Shown in pieces: positions 32,133 to 44,175 of a stretch of DNA of 64,000 bases. The position numbers and the translations under genes were made by a program. Positions within the stretch are counted from its first letter, which is position 1, and each line of letters starts with the position of its first letter. The stretch is from Schizophyllum amplum (Eukaryota > Basidiomycota > Agaricomycetes > Agaricales > Schizophyllaceae): positions 2,728,001 to 2,792,000 of the forward strand of contig VDMD01000002.1 of assembly GCA_007026445.1 (NCBI GenBank). Reading direction: 5' to 3'. The notes below the pieces were generated by a model. That model worked only from the letters and a program-made list of their open reading frames with translations. It was not told where the DNA came from and searched no databases.

Positions 32133-34013
32133 ATGGCTCGCCGGAATCTGAGCATCAAGGAGCCATTTGGCCCATACGATTTCGACGCCGTGCTCAACCC
32201 CGAGGCGCTGCCGAAGGGAGGCACGCCCATGTCCGACTTTATTATGACACGAGATAGGAAGCTCACAGGGTATGTTTTATTCTACGTCCTCATTGCGTGC
32301 GCGGTGCGCCACATGCTGATACGAGGAACGAATCATCTGTCAACTGTACGAGGCTCACCATCTCGCACATCCTCGCAGGCTCGATTTCACCGAATTCATC
32401 CCAAAGCCGCCTTCCAGCTGGAAGCACACCAAGCCTGTTATTGCCTGCGGCGTGATTGAAGTGGACGATGTCTCCTGGTTCACCGCCAAGGGCAAGGAAA
32501 CAGTGCAGTCAGACTGCGCGAGGCGTCAATCCCGGCTGGATCTCGCACAGCTTTACAAGGACAGGAAGACGGTCAGGCTTCGTGTACGCTTCACTATGGG
32601 GCCAACACCAGCGACGTTCATGAACAGTACGCTCTCGCGGCTCTGACTGCCAATGGGAGCAACTAATCTTTTCGCAGGCACAAAACAAGAAGATAGCGTG
32701 CTCAAAATCCACTGGTCTCTGGATAAACAATCGTAAGAATCTCTCTACTTAATGTACACAAGATGATGATAGATACATCGGCAGCTCGACACGGCTTCCT
32801 CCCTTCCTCATCACCGACTTCAACTTCCAGACGGCGCCACTATGCCGCAATTTCCTCCACCGATACTGTATATTATCCTTCATGATGCACCTCAAGGAGA
32901 CGGACCCTGATACGCCCCTCGAGGACCGTCATATTGGTTACTTCGCGTCGAAGTACATCGAGTCGCGCGACGATGAGGACGAGGAGTCGTATGTTTTCCG
33001 CAACATATTCGAAGACCCTCCCAGAAACGCGCCGCGACCAGGTCACCACCGACACATCTCGCCCGCGGACGTCAAGCTCGTCTTCGGTTTACAGGCAGAC
33101 TGGCTACTCGCGCAGGCACTCGAATCATGGGATGGTGGAAAGGGTAAGTTTCTCTACATTCCGAAGTGGGTGGAGTTCTGCCGTGAAGTTCGCCTGAAAC
33201 GGAGATCCCCCGGAGGGCTCAGATGGTGTTCGTTCTCGCAACATGAGGACGAAACGGACGGTGATATCGAGGAAGATGAGCGCTACCTAGCGAAATACGG
33301 AGCAGACGAGGATTACTGGAAAGGCAGACTGGAATCGCGGATCAATGCAGCAACGAGGGTACGTGCAGTCGCCTGTCCCATGCTTCATCTAACCGCCATT
33401 GTGGATAGTCGCGCTCCGGACCAAAGAAAAGCCATGCGCGTCCGGTTGGCCGTAGAGGTGATGCATCCAACTTCAACTACGACGAAAATTTCTCCGATGC
33501 ATCCAGCGAGGACGACACAGGAAGCGACTGTGAAGTTGTCTGGCAACCGGATCGCGATTTATCCTCTCGAATCCACCCGAGGACGCTACATGAGTTGCGG
33601 ATCCCGACAGGAAGACGGTGGTGCTGTCCAGTGCCGCAGTGCCGCCGTACTATCACGTTGGCGCAGATTCGCGAGACAGCCGCGCGAAGATACCCAGATC
33701 TTGCATGGCAAGATGCTTCCTGGCCTGACCTCGAAGCATTTTTTCGCGCGGCCGTCGACCAACACTACGCCCATCACTGGTACAATGCAGGTGTTTCTGT
33801 CCGCAAAACGGTGCGTTACAGTACACATACAAATAGTTGCCAAGACTGACCAGATTCCCCAGAAAGAGCTATATGTGAGTATTTCATCTTGCTGGCTGAT
33901 GCCTGTCTCACCCAAACATCCCCAAGCTGGAGTCCACGGGTCGAGGCCTGCCGTATAGACCCCCACCTCAGGAGACCCTTGTACCGGGCTTGAAGGAGGA
34001 GGAAGAGGGTTAG
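32133..34013 (+). CDS. Uncharacterised protein with a C-terminal zinc-finger-like Cys/His motif
   Basis: Eight or so exons. The start, MARRNLSIKEPFGPYDFDAV, leads into GGTPMSDFIMTRDRKLTG. The second exon has LDFTEFIPKPPSSWKHTKPV, then DVSWFTAKGKETVQSDCARR. A long exon from about 32,770 encodes STRLPPFLITDFNFQTAPLC, an acidic middle (RDDEDEESYVFRNIFEDPP), then VKLVFGLQADWLLAQALESW. After about 33,410 an acidic Asp/Ser stretch precedes RWCCPVPQCRRTITLAQIRE and FRAAVDQHYAHHW, a C-x4-C and H-x3-H arrangement that could bind zinc in C2H2 fashion. Two short exons end the gene (KELY, then LESTGRGLPYRPPPQE to the stop at 34011-34013). I do not recognise the family. The long Cys-His spacing makes a classical zinc finger unlikely, and DNA or protein binding is only a guess. 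Confidence 0.66.
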
Positions 34014-34294
34014 ACGACGTGTGTTTGTGCCCGTAAGAGCTCAGTAGGATTGGAGACTTCGACTGAAGAATCAAGCTTCGTGTTGACCGAGCGGCTCGAA
34101 TAATTTGACTCCTTGGAAGGCAAGTGTTGCAGTACATTGAATAGATACAGTGAATGTACGGGTGCAGGATCTACAACGTGGTAGCCCGCTAATAAGTTAA
34201 GTAAATAATAATGTGTGAATACAGGGGTGACCTTGCGAACGGTGGGTAGCCCATTTCCTGATACTTCGTGGTCCGTCAATTCGTAACTGAGCGC

Positions 34295-35532
34295 TTAGCA
34301 CGCCGCCTGGTAGTTGCCCTTGGTGTCGGTGCTGACAACAGCGTCGAACTTCATGTACGAGGAGCGGTCCTCGTCGGACAGGATGTCGTCCATGTTGAGC
34401 GCCCCTGTGTAGTTCGTCAGTATCGTAACAAGAGATGCATGGTTCTCGCTTACACTTGTAGTGGTCCTCAGTCTTATCGTCGTACTCGAACCAAACCCAG
34501 CCGGTCGCGGTGAATGGGACCTGACCAGAACCCTTGGTCGTGCAAGTCGTCTCCTCGAACTATGGTCGATGTCAGAAATGCCGCTATTGCCGAAGAAAGA
34601 GCACGACGTACCGTGACATCGCAGGTGGCGCCGTCCTTGACAGCAATCGCGACGGTCTGCGTGGTCTGCTGGTTCGACTCGGACGTAGTCCTAGGGATCC
34701 CAATCAGACACGTGCTCTCTGGCGATTATGATGATGAACTTACGACTCAGAGAGCGTGTTCGTGAAGGTGGTCGTGAGAGTCGTCGATGAAGAGACGTCT
34801 GCGACCTCGGGAATGCCGACCTTGACCTCAACGGTCTCGCCAAGAGAGATGGAAGACTCCTCTGTATGCCGTCGTCAGTGTCATCGTTTCACAAGCGACG
34901 GCGAGGTGAACGCACGGCTAGTCGTCTGCTGCGATGAGTAAGAAGTGCCGGTCGTCTGGCTGACAGTCGCCGTGCCGTTCGTGCCCGTCACGGTCGTGTC
35001 GAGGGACTGTGTCTGCGTCGTGCACGATGGGTCGCCGTCGATAGTGATGTCACCCGCGTCCTGGGCGCACATCTGCGCCGGCTGCGTGGGGAACTGCAGC
35101 GCGCGTCAGTCGCAAGACCCAGGTACTATAGAAGGATCCCCTACTCACGTCCTCATCGTTGGTGACGATCTTGCGCGAGCCGTCGCCCCAGTTGTCGTTC
35201 GCCTGCGACTCCAAAGTGCCCCAACCGGGCACTGTTCCGCGTGTGAGAATGAGGAAGTCTGAACGAGAAAGGGAAAACGTACGCTTCTGGGCGTCGTCTG
35301 CGCTGAGCGCGCTGCAAGAGCCAGCACGCTTCACCGGGGCGAAGTCGCTACGCTCGACGAAGCCGAGGTTGTTGCCAGCCGCGTCGAAGGCGATGACGCG
35401 CTTGGTGAGCTCGTCCATCGCGAGCTTGCGGGCCTCGCGAGGGATGGTTGCAAGGCGGCGCTCAGGCATGGGCGTCGCGCCGGCGAGAAGAGCAACGGCG
35501 AGGGAGGCAAAGATGAAAGAGAAGCGGGCCAT
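34295..35532 (-). CDS. Secreted protein, possible aerolysin-like (ETX/MTX2-type) fold
   Basis: About seven exons from the ATG at 35532. The first 20 residues are a clear signal peptide (FIFASLAVALLAG core), so the product should be secreted. A short N-terminal region with a few cysteines follows, then long alternating Ser/Thr-Val stretches predicted to be beta strands. The segment VEVKVGIPEVADVSSSTTLT, followed by TFTNTLSE and then Thr/Gln-rich strands, resembles the amphipathic insertion region and flanking strands of aerolysin-type beta-pore-forming proteins. Near the C-terminus VPFTATGWVWFEYDD forms a conserved-looking turn. Related secreted proteins of unknown role occur in other Agaricomycetes. 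The fold assignment comes from pattern only; activity, target and oligomerisation cannot be read here. It could equally be a non-toxic beta-sandwich protein. Confidence 0.6.
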
Positions 35533-37238
35533 GATGAAGAAGACAGTCGTGAGAGGACGGTGTACAAAGGGAAAGGACGGAAGAGGAAAGGCAAGGAAGT
35601 TCGCTGATGTTGGAACACACACTTCAGTCGCCTTTTGTACTGCGAAAGCAGGGTGCCCACGGACTGAACACGGCAGTTGCGGTGTGGAGCGACCTGCATG
35701 GTGCTGCTTGCGTCGCTGACGCGAGACCGACTCTGAGACGCTTGTTCAATTGCTGTTTGCGCAGCACCGGGTTGCGATGGACGCTGTGCAGTGGTCAGTG
35801 ACGTCCGGGATGTCGATGAAGGAGTGTTTGAAGGTGTTTGAATGCCCGCGGCCAACTGGCCATTGACAATTGTGGTGGCGGGATTGATGGTGTGAACTCT
35901 GGCACATGATCACCCTGATGTTGATGTTCGAGTCCAGTCGCGCGCATACCTACACACAGTCTCCAGAGAAACAGATCAATGACTTTCAGAAGATGACGCG
36001 TTCTCTGTGCTTCTCATATGCTACACGAGAGGATGTCTGCTTCGTGAAGGTCAGCACATCTTTCACTGGATGGCGCGAGCTATTCCAGTCTACCGACACA
36101 CCTCGTAGTCTCAAGCTATCAATGATTCTGTCATCATCTGTTTGTTCAGGTCGACGGGGTGGGTTGCCCTGCGTCAACAGCTCACCTAGCGCCAGGTAAC
36201 CGACCATCTCAGCAGGCCTTCGTTCCTAGAGGAGGAGCGCGAAAATGTGAGTATGGCGCTGCGAAACGTTACGACCAAGGCACAGAGGAAATCTATCTCA
36301 CCTGAAGGTCATGAAGGAGCAGTGATTCGAGTGAAGGAGTCCCTCTCATTGATCTTGATGCGTCTCGTCGGTGGGCCGTGGCCGCTCGCCATCCCCTCCA
36401 AAGTGGCCAGGTTACCCAATTTCGGGTACAGCAGGTCGCGCATGAGCTGCCGGATACCTGGTATAGAACGCAGAGCCCCAGCCGTTGAACCCAGGTCGTA
36501 CCAGGCTCAGTACTTAGTGAGCCACAAATGCAGATCTGGAGGGAACGTTGGGTCTATCCCATGCATCCTGCCTCGACGCAGGATGAGCTCTTGAGCGGGT
36601 AAGTCAGGCGAGCGACCGCGAGCGATCCGTATCTCGAGGGCGTCCCAAGGCTCCACTCCCACCATGTCGATCCCAGAATCGCCACTGATGAGAGGGGCTT
36701 GTTGAACTTCCGACGAACGATAGCAGGAGCGTTTAATTATGTATGTAACGTTTAGCGCTCACAGCCCCCGTTGAAACACGCATCGAGGGACCCTCTCGGT
36801 CGCCAGCCAGAGTCAGGACGATTATTCGGAGAGCCAAAGCAACGATTGCCTGCCAGAGCGACAATTATCAGCCAAAGCTGGCTGTTGAATGACGTTGATC
36901 AGGTGACGAATTATTGGCAGATGCCAGAGGGCAAGCAGAGGGCGACGACGCAGATATGCACTTCCAGACTTCCGATGCCCTTTACTTGGGGATCGCCCTC
37001 GAAACAAGGCCTGAACAAGGCGCGCGAGATTGGCAGCATGCATGGAAGAGCGGGTCAAAGAACAAAGATCGTTGTTGATGGTTATTTGCCTCCGAGCATC
37101 ACATTGCCCGAGCCGACTGCCGGTCGGTGGCGCGGGCAGGATGTTGAACTCAGAACGTCGTTGGCACACGCTTTACGCGCCATGGTTCATTATTAGTACA
37201 GTCACTAGGGTATGTCGTCTTCCAAAGTGCATAACCAT
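35533..37238. other. Intergenic, no gene supported
   Basis: About 1.7 kb. The left part is the promoter of the secreted-protein gene. Further right there are only short frames on both strands (the longest about 141 codons at 36771-37196) without recognisable domains or splice structure. Confidence 0.5.
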
Positions 37239-38869
37239 TCACTGGGCGAACGGATTACATGCACAAATGGCTCCCCTGACCACAAAGCTCGCTATACTGC
37301 CCAGAGCAAGCCCACCCACCAAGCAGAACGTCGCCACCGTCGCCGCCACGTCCACATCCTCCTTCCGCCCTCTTAGCCGCGCATTGTGCTCCAGCGACGG
37401 CGCCGCCATCATGCAGCTGCTCGACACGAACCCGTTCGACATGGCGAACAGGAACAGCAGCAGCATGAACAGCGCGTCCGAGTTGATGAGCGGCGACGAT
37501 GGAAGCGTGTCGGATGACGGGGTTTGTATGTTGCATAGGAGGAAAAGCGGTACGAAGAGGGTGCGAGCGAGCGAGAGGACGAGCAGCCGGCGCGCGTCCC
37601 AGATGACGAGCCGCGGATAGGAGAGCATGTACCGACCGATGAAGTCGCCGAGGCCGAACATGAGGAAGTGCACCGCGCTGAAGAGGAGGGGGTGAAAGGA
37701 CGGGTTGACGGGCTCGACTGAGATCGTGATCGGCGGGAAGACGGACTTGGGGGGGGGGGGGGGGGGGAAGATGAGTGAGTATGCAAGCACGTGGGGATGA
37801 CGGGAGGACTCACCAGGGTCACGACGAAAACGTACGCGACGGCAATCTCGTAGAGGACGTTGCTTCGCGCGACGCGCCAAATTTGCGCGCTGGCGGATCC
37901 TTCTGTTGGCCCGGCAGACACGAGTGCATGCCTCTCGTCCGGCGTGCCGTCCGCTTTGCGATGCGGCTCTAGCGCGGAAGCGACACTCCGATACACGGGC
38001 TGCGCGACCATCCATGCGTGTGCCCCCGCCACGACGAGCAGGTACAGCGCAGACAGGGTGAAGAAGACGAAGGCAGACCGCGCCTCCGCCGTACCGTCAC
38101 TCAGTAGTAAGGAGTCATCGTGGGTCCACACGGAACCGGCAGCGCTGATGACCTGCACTATGCTGATGGCGACCGCGACTGCAGCCTGACCAGACATAAG
38201 CGCCTGCACGGCCGGGGGACCGAAGAGAGACGCGACTGCGATGACGGATGACTGTAGGAAAGAACCAAACGCGGCCTGCACAACACCATTGAGGATGACA
38301 AAGGCAAAGAAGGCGCCTGGAGGGGCGCGGATGAATGTGCTAATGCTCAGGAGGGCTGATAGGACAGAGAGCCCGATGAGGGTCACGAATATTTGTCTTG
38401 AAGGTGAAGTCTGGGAGAACGACGATGAGTGAGTGCGACGTATGAGGAACAGACACGCACCTGCTTCGATCTCACGGTCGCAAATGCAAGGAAGACAAAG
38501 TTTGAAGCTGTGAAGGAGGTGGATAGGTACGAGCTGAATGTCCTTTGTAACGGAGATCCCTCCAATCTGGACAAGAAATATGGTGTCGCGGTGATTATAG
38601 CTGCAACTCGCAACATTAGGCAAAGGTCGTCTGTGCAGAATATACTCACCATTCCACGGAAGTAGCACCGCACACCCTAGCAGACAGTTGATCCACCATA
38701 GTCTTGAGTCGACCGTAACATGGTCTTCGCGCTGCTGTCCCGGCCAGCTTTCGTCGGCTTCATCGACGTCCTCGCTGTCCAGCCGCGGAGCTGACGGTAG
38801 TACGGGGTTCGCGGCCACCGGAGCTTGAGGGAGTGGATGGTATAACGCCTCGGGTGAGGAGGGACTCAT
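37239..38869 (-). CDS. Equilibrative nucleoside transporter (ENT/SLC29 family)
   Basis: Multi-pass transporter for nucleosides, in the plasma or vacuolar membrane. Four exons or so. Exon 1, from the ATG at 38869, has a hydrophilic N-terminus of about 55 residues, then SRLWWINCLLGCAVLLPWN, the ENT first-helix signature. Exon 2 (near 38,615-38,460) has ATPYFLSRLEGSPLQRTFSS, then TASNFVFLAFATVRSK. Exon 3 contains NGVVQAAFGSFLQSSVIAVA, FGPPAVQALMSGQAAVAVAI and the long cytoplasmic loop. The last exon, from 37745, has FPPITISVEPVNP, MFGLGDFIGRYML, the family motif near helix 8, and the closing helices FCLVGGLALGSIASFVVR. Around ten or eleven helices are visible. The last intron (37746-37813) has a 19-C tract directly before its acceptor. 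Confidence 0.9.
37749..37767 (+). repeat. Homopolymer of 19 G inside an intron
   Basis: 19 consecutive G on the plus strand, so C19 in the transcript, ending 3 nt before the 3' splice site of the transporter's last intron. It takes the place of the polypyrimidine tract. The length may be affected by sequencing. Confidence 0.8.
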
Positions 38870-39429
38870 GGTAAGTACCGGCGGATGAATGCAAGAGCAA
38901 CAGTTACACAGTCAGTGTCACTGATCAAGCCGGCATTCTCAGGAGCGCGGCGTGATCGGGCCGGTCACTAATGCCTTATCAACATCCTTATCGCTATTGG
39001 ACTAGAGAAGCGCCGTCTTCGCCGGCAGACACCTTGCTTGCGACGCACACTCAACTTTTCCCAGACTCCCATTTGTGTAAGCCCGATGCTGACGATGCTG
39101 ATATTGATTGTTACGGCCTCCTGTCCAGTGTCAGTCGGGTCTTCTGCATAAACTTGGCTGCTTCGATTGATTACTGATCTCTAGATTCTCTACCTATATC
39201 TACGGCTACATGGCAATGCGAGGCTACTAAGACCATGTCATTGTCCAGTCCACAGTGTATACTCATATCGATCCTGTCACGCGTCGTGCTCGCACTTCGT
39301 CGCGTCTCGCGCCCCGTCTCCCGCATCTTCCGGCGCTCTTGGTCGCCCCTTCGACGGTTGTCCACATCAATACTTATCACGGTCAAACTGCTAGCATCGG
39401 GGGCGAACTGTCACAAAACAGAAGTCATC

Positions 39430-40001
39430 GGTGCAGAGATAGTCGCGTCAGCGCTCGTGGTCCTCAGCGTCGCTCGGCGACGATGACGGCGGCGGACGAC
39501 GGCGCCGCGCCGGAGGTCGCATGCGGCAGCAGAAGTCTCTGCAGCTGATAATTCAGCGGCGGACGAGGTGGCAACGGGGGTAGCGGCAGCTGAGGTCAAC
39601 ACAGCCGCGTGGACGCAGAGACGAAGGTGACAGCGGCAGAGGTAGCCGAGCTGGATTTGTCCGCCTGCACAGTGTCGTAGCTGGCAGAGCCATCCATACA
39701 GCCGGGCGTGGGATCACGTACATCAACACGTTCGAGCAGTCGATGTTCAAGAAAATGCCGGGCGTCGTGATCGTGTACGCGTTCGAGAACGCGTCACCCG
39801 CGGGAAGAGTTGTATCATCGCTGGTGGCAACACTGGTCTGCGAGCACAACAAGTAGAGCCAAATACCGCAGCGGCCAGGCTGAGCCAGCGGATGTGAGGA
39901 CATTCACAGCGTGAAAAACTCTGCGCGAGAGAGCGAGTCAGTGACGGGAGAACAAGGCAAGGGCACAACTCACAACGGGGTGTAAGCTGCAGTGCAATCA
40001 T
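39430..40001 (-). pseudogene. Possible relic of a Ser/Thr/Ala-rich cell-surface protein
   Basis: Minus-strand frames give TSVATSDDTTLPAGDAFSNA, then YTITTPGIFLNIDCSNV. In a shifted frame they continue as DGSASYDTVQADKSSSATSA, and after another shift as TSAAATPVATSSAAELSAAE. Together these look like the middle and Ser/Ala linker of a fungal GPI-anchored wall protein, with at least two frame changes that introns do not obviously explain. No signal peptide or GPI signal could be placed with confidence. Confidence 0.3.
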
Positions 40002-40985
40002 GGGAATGCTTCCTGATGCTTCCTGTGGCTCGGAGGAGATGCATAGATCGCGCCCGACCCTGCCACGACATGCCCGCGCTCCTGTAGGCCCCGCCGGTCA
40101 AGTTGTTTGGAAGCTTATGCTGCGGGGAATATAGGGTGCAAAGGTTAGACCCCGCTGGTCCACAGGACAGACGAGGACGTAACTGAATTGCGAGATGCAG
40201 AGCCCCGGGGGGAGGGGCGTTCCGGACCTTTCTACGCCGCTGATCGTCCTCTATATCGACCGGGCATCTCGTTCACTATACCGATGACTCGGCAACGTCA
40301 AAGATCACACCGATGGACCAGGATTCCGCGGAAATCCGAACCCCGCTTGAGTCCAGTGACGCTGGTCAGGCGTCCCCGGTTGTCCGCTCCAAAATGCAGT
40401 TATGCGACGGGATCCGATAAATAACAGACTCACGTACTTACGAGGATATCTAATTGTAACGTCCGTGAGTGTTGGGGAGTTTGCCGCCATATATGGTCTT
40501 GCCTTGGTAAATGCCTGGCCGGAGCACGGAAGAACAATGACCATCGACGGTGGCGGCGTTGCAAAAGAGGGAAAGGGGTCGATTTCTTGCTTTTCGAGTT
40601 GGGATCGAGGGGTCACCAGTACGAATCGAGCAATACTGGACAAGGAAGCGTAGAACTAAAGAGGAAGGACTGCAAAGATCAATGCATTTCGTTTACAGCA
40701 AGGGTCATGAAGACTATCGGCACTGCGGTCGCAGCTGATCATGAGATCCACTCCATATTCCATAGCGAGCGAAGAACTGGGCAGGAAGCGAGGTCGAATG
40801 TGCAGCGTGGGTATGAATGGCGCAGTCGAACCTCAATACCGAAAGACTGGCAAAGCGAGTGGTAAGACCCAGCCAACAGGCAAGGCCTGGCAAGGCTTGG
40901 GCAAGGCAACCACATAAGAGCATACTGACGTCATTGTTTGTACATATGTACTGTACATGGTGGGAAAGTGCATTAAGACCCTGCA

Positions 40986-41007
40986 AGAGACCTTGCAAGC
41001 AAGGTAA
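40986..41007. repeat. 22-bp repeat with palindromic core, copy 2
   Basis: Exact copy of 13431-13452, with core accttgcaagcaaggt; an additional gcaagag precedes it here. Part of a cluster of caagg-containing repeats just upstream of the acyl-CoA dehydrogenase promoter. Confidence 0.5.
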
Positions 41008-41329
41008 CAACAGTTGAGCATTTAAGGTAGTCTTTGTTCTTTTCTTCTTCCTTCTTCCTCTCATTGTCAATACGGCAGTTGACAATATGTATGATATAAT
41101 TACGGTCTATTGTTCAGTCGCACACCCTCGAATGGACCTTCACATCTCCTTTCCAACGCCGGCCATACCATAGGTCAGCCTGCCGCCCCACGGGGTCGCA
41201 CATGTGATTGCCGCAAGTGAAGTGCAAGTTCGAAGCGCCCGGCTTGTGCCCGAATCCCGGGGCTTATATTCTTGCTCTCCGACCACTCAGAAGAGGTTCT
41301 AGCAGTAAAGTAGAAGTTCTTTGAACGAC

Positions 41330-43943
41330 ATGGCATCGAAGGAATTTACGCGGGATGAGGTCGCCAAGGTGCGCGGACATTTTGCAGACAGACTCCGAAC
41401 GCTGACGCTTGCCCCAGCATAACAAGGAGGGGGATCTTGTGAGTTCTATGCCTCATGCACTTACACCCAGCTCACTCCTCTTCCAGTGGATCATTGTAGA
41501 CGCCAAAGTCTTCAACCTATCCCGCTTCGCCGACATGCACCCCGGTGGCGCGAACGTCCTCTTCGCAGACGGCATCGCCGGCAAAGACGCCACCACTGCC
41601 TTCTTCGGCCTGCACCGTCACGAAGTCCTCCTCCGGCCCCAGTACGCGCGGCTGCAGATAGGAACGCTCGCAGGCGAGAAGGAACGCATCAAGGCGCCAG
41701 TCCCGGGCCAGCTCTCCAAGGTCCCCTACGCCGAACCCGCCTGGCTCTCGTCAGGCTTCCACAGCCCTTACTACTCGGACAATCACCGTGCGTTCCAGAA
41801 AGCCGTGCGCACGTTCTTCGAGGAGACGGTCAAGCCCGAGGCGATCAGGTGCGAGGACAATGGGAAGAAGATGTCGCAGGAGCTTGTGGACAAGATGGCG
41901 GAGCTCAACTTTTGGGCTATGCGTTTGGGGCCAGGGAAGCATCTGAAGGGCAGGACGCTGCTGGGAGGAGTGTTGAAACCAGAGGAGTTTGACTACTTTC
42001 ACGAAGTAAGTTGCCAGTATATGTGTGATCCGACGTATGCTGAACACCACCCAGCTCATCATCAACACCGAATTGGCTCGCTTCAGCTGCCGAGGCTTCG
42101 TCGACGGGTTGATGAATGGCATGGTCATCTCCTTACCGCCGGTCCTCAACTATGGCACTCCGGAGCTGCAATCACGCATTGTACCTGAGGTTTGTGGCTT
42201 CCACCATCGAATAAACGGCAACTAACGATTCGCAAGGTCCTCTCAGGGAAGAAATGGATTGCTCTAGCTATCACAGAAGCATTTGCAGGAAGTGACACGA
42301 GCGGCTTGCAGACAACCGCCATTCGGGACGGCGATTACTGGATCGTCACTGGCACGAAGAAGTGCGTACTATCTACACTCTTACCGCATACTTCTCATAC
42401 TCACACTATCCATAGATGGATAACCAACGGCACGTACGCGGACTACTTCACCACCGGATGCAAGACAGACGTACGCGATCCTACCATCTCGGATGGATAC
42501 AAACTTCTGATACTCATACCTAACAGACCGGCTTCACGGTCATTCTGATCGAGCGAGGCGAGGGCGTCTCCACCAAGCCGATCAAGACTGCGTACTCTGC
42601 TACTGCTGGGACGGCGTACGTGACTTTTGACAAGGTGAGGGTGGTGGTATGTGCACTGTTCAACATCCCGGACTTACAATGTGAAGGTTCGCGTCCCCGT
42701 CGGAAATACGCTCGGCCCAGTAGGCAAGGGCATGAATGTTATCCTCACGTACGTGCTTTTCTTTGAGTTCATACAGTTGCTTCGCTGGCCGTAGACCTGC
42801 TGACTGACTGTTGACGCCCTCACTGACATTGCCCGCCCCTTGACGTTGATCCGTCCTGATCGACACCCCCTCCCTGGTCCTCATCCTGTCCCTACATACT
42901 CATTCCTAGTCATGCACCCACTAACCCGCCCCCCCTCCCAGCAACTTCAACCACGAGCGCTGGATGGTCACCGGCTGCGCCCTCGGCGCGCAGCGCACCA
43001 TCGTCGAGGAGTGCCTCAAGTGGGCGAACCAAAGGATTGTCTTCGGCAAGCCGCTCACCGCGCAGCCGGTCATTCGCGCCAAGCTGGCGAATATGATCGC
43101 GCGCGTGGAGGCGTGCCAGAATTGGGTGGAAATGGTTACGTATCAGATGAACAATGTGAGTGGGGTGAGCTTGGAGGGATTAGGTGGTGAAGTGGTTCGG
43201 TTGTTGTTGGTGGGAGGTTCGAAGGCTCAAACGGCTGGGTGGTCCAGGCGATTGGGGGGCCAAGGGGCTGGCTGATCCGGATGGTCATGTCAATTGGATG
43301 TAGTGGTGGTCCATGGCGTTCCGAAGTGACATGGATGGCAGAACAGCCGAGGCAGCAGCATCTGAATTGTTCACGACCGCAGTTGCGCTAATCACGGCAC
43401 ACCCTTTCCTAGATGACCTACGCGCAGATGTCGAGCAACCTCGCGGGCCCCATTGGGTTGATGAAGCAGTTTGTGTCACGCGCGGGGAGGGAGACGGCGG
43501 AAGGTGAGCCCGGCTTCTTCGTGCTGTGGGTGTATAGATGCTGACTGGGTACGGGTAGACGCGACGCAAATATTTGGCGGCCGTGGGTTGACAGTGACGG
43601 GGATGGGAAAGCTCGTCGAGAATGTGAGTGGTGTGTTTCTGCCTCGCGCTGTTCCGCGACTGCCACGTCTCTCATATCTGTGTCCTCTTTTTCGGTCCCT
43701 TGCTACTCGACTGTGCAACTTGACCTCGTCCTGACCCGGGTCTGCCTCGGTCTCCTTCCCCGTGCTTACCATAACCATTTCAGTATCATCGGACGTCTGG
43801 CTTCGATGCTAGTGAGTACTCCTTGACCTTGCTGTTGGGCCTGGGGCTGACTTGTATACAGTCTTGGCCGGCGCGGAAGACGTGCTGGGTGACTTGGGCG
43901 TGCGGCAGGCGATCAAGAAGATGCCCGCGGACGCGCGTTTGTA
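41330..43943 (+). CDS. Cytochrome b5-acyl-CoA dehydrogenase fusion protein
   Basis: Flavin dehydrogenase that introduces an alpha-beta double bond into an acyl-CoA, with an N-terminal cytochrome b5 domain that may accept electrons. About twelve exons. The b5 domain begins in exon 1 (MASKEFTRDEVAK) and continues WIIVDAKVFNLSRFADMHPG, with haem ligands in HPGG and near FFGLHRHEV. Dehydrogenase segments follow: AFQKAVRTFFEETVKPEAIR, LARFSCRGFVDGLMNGMVIS, IALAITEAFAGSDTSGLQTT, WITNGTYADYFTTG, VRVPVGNTLGPVGKGMNVIL, NHERWMVTGCALGAQRTIVE, IVFGKPLTAQPVIRAKLANM and DATQIFGGRGLTVTGMGKLV. The stop follows KKMPADARL at 43941-43943. This b5-ACAD layout is known in fungi; the substrate is unknown. It is convergent with the hydrolase/cyclase fusion gene. 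Confidence 0.93.
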
Positions 43944-44175
43944 GGGTGGCATACATATCTGACTTGCCGGAGCCGCCTGTCGCGGACGCCTCGTACTGCC
44001 CATATGATTCGGATGCATGTACTACCACGAACGCTTACAGGCTCACTCTGAACACTCTGGAGATTCCCGAACACGCGTCGCAAGTACATATCCGACTTCC
44101 TACATTGCTTGTAGGTCGACTAAGTGTGTACAGCGCTAGAATCTACAAGGTAAACTCCCAGTTCTCCTTCATATT

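Larger units (their letters stand above)
38870..41329. other. Gene-poor region with repeats and relics
   Basis: About 2.5 kb without an intact gene. It holds a possible relic of a Ser/Ala-rich secreted protein (about 39,430-40,000), a stretch open on both strands near 40,305-40,653, an imperfect inverted repeat (actcacg/cgtgagt, 40428-40472), and ggcaaggc-type short repeats near 40,880-40,915. The 22-bp palindromic repeat at 40986-41007 also lies here. The last 250 bp is the promoter of the acyl-CoA dehydrogenase gene. Confidence 0.5.

Noticed and set aside
40305..40653. Overlapping open frames on both strands (112 and 83 codons)
   Set aside because: Both read smoothly, but neither matches a domain I can name nor has splice sites or promoter; kept only as part of the gene-poor region.
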